Assembly: GCF_030814315.1 (NCBI RefSeq)
Contig: NZ_JAUSUV010000016.1
Span: forward strand, 1-60,092
Origin: Croceifilum oryzae
Lineage (GTDB): Bacteria > Bacillota > Bacilli > Thermoactinomycetales > Thermoactinomycetaceae
Direction: 5' to 3'
Length of the DNA: 60,092 nucleotides
This document shows, piece after piece, positions 18,001-26,600 of this stretch (the first letter of the stretch is position 1; every line of letters begins with the position of its first letter). A program made the translations under genes and the position numbers. Below the pieces are notes generated by a model. The model was not told the DNA's origin. It searched no databases and saw only the letters and a program-made list of their open reading frames with translations.

Positions 18001-21000
18001 TTTATGTTCAATTGGAAGAAATGCCGTTAACCTCAGGTGGTAAGGTGAATCGAAGGGCTCTCCCTGAGCCAGATCGGACCTCAGGCCATCAAGCAATGTG
18101 GCAGGAACCAGAGACACCCGTTGAACAGAAATTAGCCCTTATTTGGGAAGAGGTGCTAGGGCGGACTGCGGTGAGTCGTGAGGATCACTTTTTCCGTTTG
18201 GGAGGTCACTCGCTTTTGGCAACGCAAGTGATATCCCGGGTACGTACCCGATTTCAGGTCGAAGTCCCGCTTCGGTTAATCTTTGAAGTGCCGATTTTAA
18301 AAGATTTGGCAAAGCGTATCGAGCAAGAGGTAGCGCAACAACCATTATCATCAAAGGAAGCGATTCAGCCGTATCCGAGAGAACACACTATGTTAGCCTC
18401 TTATGCGCAACATCGTCTGTGGTTTTTAGACCAATTGAACCCAGCAAGTACAGCTTACCATATGCCGTATGCGGTTCATCTACAAGGTCATGTTGATATA
18501 GAAGCAATGAGGCGGAGTGTGCAAATGCTGGTCGATCGGCATGAAGGTCTTCGTACTAACTTTGTAAAGAAGGATGATCAACCGTTTCAAGTGATTGCGG
18601 AGAAGTTGGAATTAGATATGCCTTGCATTGATGTAACCCATCTTCCGAAAGAAGAACGTGAAGCTGAAGCGATGCGTCTCCTTGTGGAAGATGCCAAAGC
18701 TCCGTTTGACTTGCAACAGGATCCGTTAATCAGGGTGAAATTGATTCGCTTAGATGAGCAAGCGTATTTCGTTTCGATTCATTTTCATCACATCATTATG
18801 GATGGTTGGTCAGCAGGGATCTTTTTTAAGGAGCTAGCAGCTCTCTATGAAGGAGAAATCCTGCAAACAAAGGTACATTTGCCAGAGCTAGATCTTCAAT
18901 ATGTGGATTATGCAGAGTGGCAACGGGAGTGGTTACGAGGAGAAGTGTTAGAGAGTCAGCTGAAGTATTGGGAGAAGCAATTGGATGGGGAATTGGCTGT
19001 TTTAGCCTTGCCATATGACTACACACGACCTTCTAAGCAATGGTTCCATGGGGATGTACACTATTTTACCCTTCCGGCATCGCTTCATCAGAAGCTAAAA
19101 GAGTTGAGTCAACAAGAAGAGGCTTCGTTGTACATGACCTTGCTGGCGGCTTTTAAGGTTTTGGTGTATCGCTATACCCATCAGGAGGACATCGTAGTTG
19201 CCGCCCCGATAGCCAACCGGACTCGTAGTGAGTGGGATGGAGTTATTGGATTTTTCGCCAATACCGTTGTCCTGCGCACGGATTTGTCCGGGATTCCCTC
19301 TTTCCGCGAGTTGCTACAACGCGTTCGTAGGATGACGTTGGATGCGTATTCGAACCAAGATGTGCCGTTTGAGAAGGTTGTCGAGAAGCTAATGCCGAAT
19401 CGCGATGTAAGTATGAATCCATTGTTTCAAGTGATGTTTAACTATATTGAATCCACCTATGAAACGGAGTTTTACGGGCTGAAGAGTAAGTTTGTCGATG
19501 TGGATAATGATACAGCAAAGTTTGATTTTGAAGTGCAGATCATGGAAACGAGCGATGGAATAGAAGGAAGGGTGGAGTATAGTACAGATTTATTCGATGG
19601 TACATCGATTGAGCGGATGATTATGCACTATCACACTCTTTTGGAAGAGTTAGTGGTAGCTCCAGAGCAGTCGATTTTGGAGTATAACTTGCTACAAGCG
19701 GAAGAGCGACATCTGCTGTTACACGAATGGAATCAAACAGCGGTCGATTATCCAGCTGATCGATGCCTCCATCACGTGTTTGAGGAGCAAGTGATTCGAA
19801 CGCCGGATGAGGTTGCTGTTATCTTCCGAGATGAGTCGATTACCTATCGTGAGCTGAATCAACGAGCGAATGGACTCGCCCAACGATTACGCCAGTTTGG
19901 GGTAGGGGCTGAGACGCGAGTAGGGATTTGCCTGAGCCGATCGATTGAGATGGTCGTTAGCGTACTTGCGACGTTGAAAGCGGGAGGGGCTTATGTCTCG
20001 CTTGATCCACAAGATCATAGAGCACGCCTTCAATATATCGTTGAGGATGCACAGCTGATTCTCGTGTTGACCCAGATGGAGTTAGATTCCCTTATTCCGA
20101 GCACAACGGCAGCTCAAAAAGTGTACCTAGATCTCATTTGGGACGAATTAGATTGGAACGATGAGAATAGGGATAGTTGTACTCCGGAGAATCTGATGTA
20201 TCTCGTTTATACGTCAGGATCGACGGGTAAGCCTAAAGGGGTTGAGTTGACACATCGAGCGATGGTGAATTTGGTAACGTGGCAAAAAGAAAAATGGGTA
20301 CATTCCCAAAAAGCGCGAGTTCTCCAATTTGCTAGTTTAAGCTTTGATATGTCGTGCCTCGAGTTTTTTGCAACGTTTGATACGGGATCTACCTTAATCC
20401 TGACGAGTGAAGATGATCGTACGGATCCAGAACGATTGCTATCATTGTTATCTGAGCAAGAAGTGGAGCGTTCTTATTTTCCTTATGTAGCCTTGCAACA
20501 ATTGGCCGAAGTGGCAATTCAGCGGGACGTGTTAGACCTCAAGTTGCGTGAGATTTTGGTAGCGGGCGAACAGCTGAATCTCACCACGCAGATCGTCCAA
20601 TTTTTAAAGCGACTTGATGGTTGTGTACTTCATAATCACTATGGTCCTTCGGAGACACATGTGGTCACAACTTATCCAGTATGTCCCTTCAAGGAGAAGC
20701 GAACTCTTCCGCCGATTGGTAGACCGATCGCCAATACAAAAGTGTACATCTTAGACAGTAAAATGCGCCCTGTCCCGATTGGAGTGCCAGGTGAATTATA
20801 TTTTTCGGGATTTTGTTTGGCGAGAGGGTACTTTCATCAACCAGAAATGACCCAAGAAAGATTTATCATGAATCCGTTCAGTGGAGATCCGAGCGAAAAA
20901 CTATATAAAACCGGTGATCTAGCCCGCTATTTGCTAGATGGAAACATCCAGTATCTGGGTCGCGTCGATGATCAGGTTAAGATTCGTGGATACCGGGTCG

Positions 21001-21611
21001 AGTCGGGAGAGATTGAAGTGACGATGCTGAGGTATCCGGGCTTGGTGGAAGCCGTCGTTGTGGCTCGAACAGACTTATCCAGTAGAATCGAGCTGGTTGC
21101 TTACTATGTGGCGAATGAGAAAATGGATCCAGACTCGGAAAAGATAAGATCCTACCTAGTAAGCCAATTGCCCGATTACATGGTTCCTACCTTTTATATT
21201 CAACTTGCTGAGATGCCGCTAACATCAAGTGGTAAGATCGATCGACGCTCGCTTCCTAAGCCTGATCTCAGCGCCAACAACCACACGGCTAGATGGACAG
21301 AACCAGCAACACCGATCGAACAAAAACTAGCCTTGATCTGGGAAGACGTACTCGAACGCACCTCCATTGGTCGTGACGATCATTTCTTCCGCCTAGGAGG
21401 TCACTCCCTCTTAGCGACTCGCATCATTTCCCGTATCCGCCGAGATTTCCAAATCGACGTGCCTCTGCAACTCATCTTTGAGGCACCTATTTTAAAAGAC
21501 TTGGCGATCCGCATTGAACAGGCAACGACAACAGCAGGCAACGCACAAGCCCCGCGTGCCATCAAGCGCCAACCGAGGAAAATCAATTCTCGAATCAAGA
21601 AACAGCCGTAA
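15072..21611 (+). CDS. NRPS 1: C-A-T-C-A-T, two proline-type modules
   Basis: 2179 residues from TTG 15072 (GGAGGAG upstream). Module 1: C domain with HHIVFDGWS near 173, A domain with YTSGTTGKPKG near 648, carrier LGGHSLL near 1043. Module 2: HHIIMDGWS near 1238, YTSGSTGKPKG near 1713, LGGHSLL near 2107. There is no epimerase, methyltransferase or thioesterase; it ends in a basic tail (RQPRKINSRIKKQP). Pocket residues by eye: A1 D-M-F-A-A-A-H-V-I-K and A2 D-M-L-S-L-A-H-V-V-K, sharing the A-H-V-V-K end of the known proline code DVQLIAHVVK but differing at V236, Q239, 278 and 299. A proline analogue is therefore possible. The two modules are very alike, suggesting duplication. A leading C domain means it receives a chain from another protein. 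Confidence 0.93.
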   Translation: MEKDFRRDQWSLSKQELLAKILEGKKSLSKEESIQRYEGDRVPVSFAQKRLWFLDQLYPGSPAYNVTYTMRLRGVFHIEAMRRSIEELVARHEGLRTTFHKEHDQPFQVIAEKVELAMPCVDVTHMPTEKRETKAMQLLLEEMKTPFVLDNGPLIRVVFVKLDEQDHFFLLNIHHIVFDGWSAGVFFKDLSTLYEAYSRRQELVQLPELPLRYVDYTHWQQNWFKGGELDRQLEYWEEQLGGELPVLNLPYDRPRPTQQTFQGSLQHFTIPASLLEKLKELSQQEGVSLFMTLLSAFKALMYRYTRQEDILIASPIANRTRSEWEKVVGFFANTLVLRTDLSGTPSFRELLQRVQQVTLSAYSNQDVPFEQIVEKLMPNRDLSMNPIFQIMFNFVDLPEETQFHGLETQFLDIDNGTTKFDFEVQLTENKDGIHGRFEYSTDLFDESTIQRMMAHYHTLLEGIAQDREQSIAEYNLLQEEERHLLLHEWNETDADYPADMCLHQLFEEQVEKTPDEIAVIFEGKSTSYRELNQRANGFAQRLRQLGVGAEVKVGVCLRRSLETVVAVLGILKAGGAYVSLDPNEQTERLQHFMEDAQLSLIITNQHLDSVIPDSTVPRIHIDQMWNELELLDENVVSRNPDSLIYIVYTSGTTGKPKGIAMTHRPLMNLITWQTKKWIHPAKARSLQFSSLGFDMSCFEFFTTFIAGGTLVIPTDEERNDPERLLALLTEERVERAYFPYVALQQLAELSLQSNSNVMLAIKLREIAVAGEQLRLSPNIVDFLKRLDGCVLHNHYGPSEAHVIASYPVMIEEEQRVLAPVGRPIANTKIYLLDQQMKPVPIGVSGEVYVAGVCLARGYINLPDKTEERFVSNPFSTDPHAKMYRTGDLARYLPDGNIQFLGRVDDQVKIRGYRVEPGEIEVVLQKAPAIQEVIVIAKEEAPGRMELIAYYVASQKLESEELRTYLLSKLPDYMVPVFYVQLEEMPLTSGGKVNRRALPEPDRTSGHQAMWQEPETPVEQKLALIWEEVLGRTAVSREDHFFRLGGHSLLATQVISRVRTRFQVEVPLRLIFEVPILKDLAKRIEQEVAQQPLSSKEAIQPYPREHTMLASYAQHRLWFLDQLNPASTAYHMPYAVHLQGHVDIEAMRRSVQMLVDRHEGLRTNFVKKDDQPFQVIAEKLELDMPCIDVTHLPKEEREAEAMRLLVEDAKAPFDLQQDPLIRVKLIRLDEQAYFVSIHFHHIIMDGWSAGIFFKELAALYEGEILQTKVHLPELDLQYVDYAEWQREWLRGEVLESQLKYWEKQLDGELAVLALPYDYTRPSKQWFHGDVHYFTLPASLHQKLKELSQQEEASLYMTLLAAFKVLVYRYTHQEDIVVAAPIANRTRSEWDGVIGFFANTVVLRTDLSGIPSFRELLQRVRRMTLDAYSNQDVPFEKVVEKLMPNRDVSMNPLFQVMFNYIESTYETEFYGLKSKFVDVDNDTAKFDFEVQIMETSDGIEGRVEYSTDLFDGTSIERMIMHYHTLLEELVVAPEQSILEYNLLQAEERHLLLHEWNQTAVDYPADRCLHHVFEEQVIRTPDEVAVIFRDESITYRELNQRANGLAQRLRQFGVGAETRVGICLSRSIEMVVSVLATLKAGGAYVSLDPQDHRARLQYIVEDAQLILVLTQMELDSLIPSTTAAQKVYLDLIWDELDWNDENRDSCTPENLMYLVYTSGSTGKPKGVELTHRAMVNLVTWQKEKWVHSQKARVLQFASLSFDMSCLEFFATFDTGSTLILTSEDDRTDPERLLSLLSEQEVERSYFPYVALQQLAEVAIQRDVLDLKLREILVAGEQLNLTTQIVQFLKRLDGCVLHNHYGPSETHVVTTYPVCPFKEKRTLPPIGRPIANTKVYILDSKMRPVPIGVPGELYFSGFCLARGYFHQPEMTQERFIMNPFSGDPSEKLYKTGDLARYLLDGNIQYLGRVDDQVKIRGYRVESGEIEVTMLRYPGLVEAVVVARTDLSSRIELVAYYVANEKMDPDSEKIRSYLVSQLPDYMVPTFYIQLAEMPLTSSGKIDRRSLPKPDLSANNHTARWTEPATPIEQKLALIWEDVLERTSIGRDDHFFRLGGHSLLATRIISRIRRDFQIDVPLQLIFEAPILKDLAIRIEQATTTAGNAQAPRAIKRQPRKINSRIKKQP

Positions 21612-21652
21612 AGGACCATTAACTCATCTACGCAGAATAGGAGGTACTCAAG

Positions 21653-22918
21653 ATGAGAAAATATTCGTTTGGATTACTAAAACAAGCTGACTTCCGTAAC
21701 TTTTGGCTTGGATACACCATTTCCATGTTTGGTGTCCAAATTACACTAATCGCTTTACCGTTAGTAGCAGCCATTAGTCTAGGAGCAACCCCACTACAGA
21801 TGGGGATCTTGCAAGCAGTCGAGTTTTTACCGTTTTTAATTTTAAGTCTATTCGTTGGCGTATGGGTAGACCGTAAGCCAAAGCGGCCGATTCTAATCGT
21901 GACCGATATGTTGCGAGCCGTGATTTTATTAGGAGTCCCAGTATGTATGTACTTTGATGTATTAACCGTGCCTGTCTTATATCTCATTGCCGGGTTAGTA
22001 GGGATTAATACCGTGTTCTTTGACATTGCCCATACTGCGTATCTCCCTTCCCTCGTTAAACGGGACGAATTAATTGAGGGGAATAGCAAATTGGAGTTTA
22101 GTAGTTCCAGTGCAACTACCGTTGGTCAAAGCTTGGGTGGGATTGTCATCCAGCTGCTTTCTGCTCCGTTTGCCATCTTATTTAATGTGGGGACGTATCT
22201 GTTTTCTGCTCTCTTTTTAAGCTTTATTAAGCAGAAAGAGGTTGTGGTGGAAAAGCCGCCAGAAGAGCAAAACATGTGGACTGAGATTCGAGAAGGCACC
22301 TCTTTTGTTTTTAACAATAGAGTGATTCGTCCGATCTTGATTGCAACTGTGATCTTTAATTTATTTACCTATTTCATTGAGCCGATCTTTATTCTGTATC
22401 TAACTCGTTCGCTGAAACTGGAACCAATCTATATTGGTTTGATTTTTGCTATGTCAGGGGTAGGGGCCCTCTTGGGAGCTATGATCGCCGGACCTTTTGC
22501 TAAGAAGCTAGGCGTTGGGAGAGCACTTGTTGCTTCGTTACTTATCGCAGGAGTCGTCTCACTTCTAATCCCACTTGCTACATTCTTGCCTCTGATCCCA
22601 GCTGTTATCCTGATTATGACGATGTATTTGATTGATGCGGCGATGGTGATTGTGTACAACATTAACCAACGAAGCCTGCGGACTGCGATTACACCAGATC
22701 ATCTGCAAGGGAGAATGAATGCATCGATTCGTGTGTTTGCGATGGGAGTTGTTCCGATCGGTGCGTTGCTGGGTGGTTGGTTAGGTGGGGAAATCGGGAC
22801 GACACCTACGCTTATTGTAGGGGCAGTTGGGATTATGGTTTCGGCTATTTTCATTCTTTTTTCAACTGTGAGAAGGTTGAAAAAGGCAGAAGAGGTTATA
22901 GCGGAGGAATTAGGATAG
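21653..22918 (+). CDS. MFS exporter of the peptide cluster
   Basis: 421 residues, ATG 21653 with GAGGTAC upstream, 41 nt after NRPS 1. About 12 hydrophobic segments are visible, with the loop GVWVDRKPKRPILIVTDMLR between helices 2 and 3 (the MFS motif-A region) and NSKLEFSSSSATTVGQSLGG, as in the EntS/enterobactin-exporter-like branch. Likely exports the peptide product and may give self-protection; inferred from position. Confidence 0.85.
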   Translation: MRKYSFGLLKQADFRNFWLGYTISMFGVQITLIALPLVAAISLGATPLQMGILQAVEFLPFLILSLFVGVWVDRKPKRPILIVTDMLRAVILLGVPVCMYFDVLTVPVLYLIAGLVGINTVFFDIAHTAYLPSLVKRDELIEGNSKLEFSSSSATTVGQSLGGIVIQLLSAPFAILFNVGTYLFSALFLSFIKQKEVVVEKPPEEQNMWTEIREGTSFVFNNRVIRPILIATVIFNLFTYFIEPIFILYLTRSLKLEPIYIGLIFAMSGVGALLGAMIAGPFAKKLGVGRALVASLLIAGVVSLLIPLATFLPLIPAVILIMTMYLIDAAMVIVYNINQRSLRTAITPDHLQGRMNASIRVFAMGVVPIGALLGGWLGGEIGTTPTLIVGAVGIMVSAIFILFSTVRRLKKAEEVIAEELG

Positions 22919-23036
22919 TGGTTTTGAAAAGCGTAGTTTCAAAATGATAGAGAGAAACAGAGAGAGTAGGCTTTATCGGGTGTTTGTAAGTTTACGGTTG
23001 GAGTAGGCTTACTGATTGATGGGTCATTGGACGATC

Positions 23037-23240
23037 GAGGGCAGGAGGATCTGTTCGATTCCTGCTCAAATACCGATCCAGCAGGGAAGTAGAACTCTCC
23101 GCTTCGCAATCCGTAGCCTAGGGCAGGTGCAAAACTCGCAAAGTACGCTCAAACATGTTGCACCAAAAAGCGCCCTACACTACGGATCGCTACGCTAAGT
23201 AGGATCGCTAACATCGCACGGAATCGAACAGGCCACCCTC
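23037..23240 (+). repeat. Structured repeat, copy 0 (full-length form with different stem sequences)
   Basis: About 204 bp. The terminal stem is GAGGG (23037-23041) with CCCTC (23236-23240) and CTGTTCGATTCC (23051-23062) with GGAATCGAACAG (23220-23231). Inside: local hairpin CCTGCT/AGCAGG enclosing CTCAAATA and CGATCC (23074-23079), which is complementary to GGATCG (23202-23207). The central three-part stem is ATCCGTAG/CTACGGAT, TAGGGC/GCCCTA and GGTGCAA/TTGCACC, capped by a loop (AACTCGCAAAG, ACGCTCA) shared with copy 3. The small hairpin CTAC-GCTAA-GTAG follows. Unpaired segments match the 41630 copy while stems differ in sequence. Just upstream, TAGGCTTACT at 23005-23014 looks like a fragment of another copy. 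Confidence 0.7.
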
Positions 23241-23315
23241 CCCATATATCATACTCTCTGCCCCCCTCAACAGCTTGGTGGAGGGAATGAAGATTGATCA
23301 AATGAGAAAAGAAAA

Positions 23316-23350
23316 GGGACGATGTATCTGCCTGCTAGGATGTTAGTGAT
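23316..23350 (-). repeat. Degenerate end of the structured repeat
   Basis: GGGACGATGTATCTGCC followed by GGATGTTAGTGA matches the GGGGCAATGTATCTGACC end of the family. It is preceded by AAATGAGAAAAGA, which is repeated in front of the next copy at about 23377-23389. The rest of the element is missing. Confidence 0.5.
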
Positions 23351-23390
23351 TCGAATCAATCTCAAGATCCCAGCAAATGAGAAAAGAGTA

Positions 23391-23510
23391 GAGGCAATGT
23401 ATCTGGCCACTGCAATGTTAGTGAGCCTACCTAGCGCAGTCCTTCGAAGCAGACTTGCTTTTCCACATCCTTGCAGGCTCACTATTGAGCTGTGGACAGA
23501 TACATGCCCC
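23391..23510 (-). repeat. Structured repeat, copy 1 (central domain deleted)
   Basis: 120 bp between GAGGCAATGTATCTGGCC and GGACAGATACATGCCCC. Read on the minus strand it keeps the terminal stem, the TCCACA/TGTGGA local hairpin and the GTGAGCC/GGCTCAC long-range pairing. The central stem has collapsed to CTTCGAAGG: the apical part present in copies 0 and 3 is gone, exactly at the stem. It ends about 90 nt before the NRPS 2 start. Confidence 0.7.
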
Positions 23511-23601
23511 GGTCTTACTCCATAGCAAATCCCATCCCTATCTCTTAAGAAATCAAAATCACACGAATTTGCATCATATACAAAAATCGAGGTGTTCTTC
23601 C

Positions 23602-26600
23602 TTGGAACAGCATCAGTTGATACAACAAATGATGGCATGGAACGATACAAAAATAGACTTCCCTCAGATTTGTTTACATCAAATGTTTGAACAGCAAGCC
23701 CGACAACGTCCCGATCAGATCGCAGTTGTCATGGGTAGCGAGCAGATTACCTATCAACAACTAAACCAACGCGCTAACCAATTAGCCCATTATTTACAGC
23801 CATTCGGTGTAGGTCCAGACGTACCCGTTGGAGTATGCATGAATCGCTCGATCGAACTTGTTATCGCCTTACTGGGGATCTTAAAAGCAGGTGGCGCCTA
23901 TGTTCCAATCGATGTGGAAGCACCCACTCGCAGAATCGAACAAATTTTGACCGAAGCAAAGGCTCCCGTCTGCTTATCACAGTCAGAGCTTAAAGAATCG
24001 TTACCAATCTGTGAGGTTCAGCTTGTATTCGTAAACGAGTTGGAGGATAAAATCGCATCCTTTCCAACCGAGACATCTCCTGATTCAGGAGTTGGACCTG
24101 AGCATGCTGTCGCCATCTACTATACATCTGGATCAACCGGTCGCCCCAAAGGAGTTATTAATCTCCATAAGGGCTGGGGGAATAAGATGCACACCCTGCA
24201 ACGTCGCTTCCAACTACAACCAGAGGAAACAATCCTGCATAAGACGACGATTACGTTTGACGATACAGCGATCGAAATCTTTTGGACCCTGTCGGTAGGA
24301 GCACGCATTGCCTTGATCGAGCCGGGATTACATCGGGATCCGGAAGCGATTGTGGATGCATTGATTCATTACCAAGCATGTGGTCTCCTTGCTGTGCCAA
24401 GCGTGTTAAATCGCGTGATGGATGTGATGGATCACAAAAAGAAGCTCCAACTATCCAAGTTTCGTTTTGCCTATGTAGGGGGTGAGACGCTGACCTCGAG
24501 CATGGTACGTCGTCACGCTGAGCTACTGCCAGGCAAGTTGTACAATACGTGGGGAGCCACGGAAGTATCCGTTGATTCGACGATCCATGAGTGTTCGGAA
24601 GCTGATTATAACGAAGAAGGGGCCGTCTGCATCGGTAAGCCGGTTGATAATAATCGTGTCTATATCCTAGATGGAAACATGCAACCAGTCGATGTGGGGA
24701 TAGTAGGCGATTTGTATATTGCTGGGATCGGTGTCGGAAAGGGCTACATTAACGATCCGGAGAGAACGGCGAAATCATTTATGGAGGATCCGTTTGTATC
24801 TGGGGAGATGATGTACCGTACAGGCGACCGTGGGATTTTTCGCGAAGATGGTTCGATTAAATTTCTGGGAAGGGAAGACTTCCAAGTTAAAATTCGTGGA
24901 ATCCGTGTAGAGTTGGGAGAGATCGAAGCGACCCTTTTGAAACATGAGAAGGTAAAAGAAGCGGTTGTGCTCCTACGTGAAGATACTCCTGGTAATAAGC
25001 GATTGGTCGCTTATGTAGTGATGAAAGCGGACCAAAGTGAGGGGGATAAACACGAACTACGAGAGCATCTGAAAGAATGGTTGCCTCTTTATATGATCCC
25101 GCATTTTATGATGTTTCTAGAGAAATTGCCCCTAAATCAGAATAGTAAATTAGATCGGAAAGCGCTCCCAACACCTAGTAGTACGCGCCCCGATCTGGGA
25201 ACGGATTATATAGAGCCTCGCAATGAAATGGAGTCCTATTTAGCGGGTGTTTTTGAAGATGTTTTGAAGATGGAAGAAGTGGGCGTTTACGATGATTTCT
25301 TTGAATTAGGCGGGGACTCGATCACAGCTACATTGGTGATGACTCGTCTGCGACTAACGATTCATCCGAAAATTCCCTTGAAAGTGTTGTTTGATCTTAA
25401 ACATATTGCTGGTTTGACCCATTATTTTCAAGAGAATGGATGGAGTCTTATATTAGAAGGTATTATGGGACTCCAACGGGTAGATCGCGATCAGGAGTTG
25501 CCACTCTCTTTTGCACAAGAGCGGTTATGGTTTATTCATAAGTTAGACGAAGAGAAGCCAACGTATAATGAGCCTGTAGCGTATCGTATTTGCGGGGATT
25601 TGCAGATACCCGCCCTGCATAAAGCGCTCTGTGAAATGGTCCAACGTCACGAAAGCTTACGCACCACTTTTATCACGATAGGCGATCATCCGGTTCAGTT
25701 TATCGCTCAGGAAGAAAAGGTGGAACTTCCTCTAGAGGATCTCTCGTCAGTTCCAGCAGGTGAGCGAGAAAAGACTCTGCAAATGGGACTAACCAAGGAA
25801 TCACGCATCCCGTTTCGTCTGGATAAGGCTCCGCTCATGAGGTCGAAATTGTTCAAGATGGATACGGAAGAATACGTGCTATTTATTAACATGCATCATA
25901 TCATCACAGATGCATGGTCGGGTGTTCTTTTCTTGGAAGAGCTAGGCATTTTGTATGACGCGGTGCTAAAAAAGAAACCGAATCCAATGGATGAACCATC
26001 GTTCCAATATGCAGATTTTGCCGCATGGCAACGAGAGTGGTTACAAGGGACGACATTGGAAGAGCAAGTTGATTTTTGGAAGCAGGAACTTGCGGGAGAA
26101 CTTCCCGTTCTGCAATTACCAACCGATTATCCTAGACCCGCTGTACAAACGTTTGAAGGGAACCGCTTTACATTTCATCTGGATGCGGAGTTAGTTGATC
26201 AGATTAAGCAACTGGGGCAACAAAATGAAGCATCAGCCTATATGGTGTTGCTCGCTGCGTTTAACATTTTGTTACACCGCTACTCTAGACAGCCAGATAT
26301 CTTGGTTGGTTCACCCATTGCGAACCGGAACTACCCTGGATTAGAGCAGATGATTGGCTTTTTCGTTAATACGATCATCGTTCGAAGCGAGTACTCAGGT
26401 GATTGCGCTTTTCATGAATATGTAAATCAGATGAAAGAAAAATGCCTAAATATTTATAACCATCAAGATGTTCCGTTTGAGCAATTGGTACGTGAGCTTC
26501 AGCCTGAGAGGAATCCTGCTTATTCTCCATTGGTACAAGTGGTGTTTGCCTTTCAAAATAATTTAGAAGAAGTGCTTCATCTAACCGACTTGCAAGTTTC

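Noticed and set aside
23016-23525. Small open frames 23016-23198 and 23322-23525
   Set aside because: Both overlap copies of the structured repeat and have no ribosome sites.
23455-23601. N-terminal extension of NRPS 2
   Set aside because: The extra 49 codons run through the structured repeat and its flank, have no ribosome site, and do not resemble an NRPS N-terminus; TTG 23602 has a good site.
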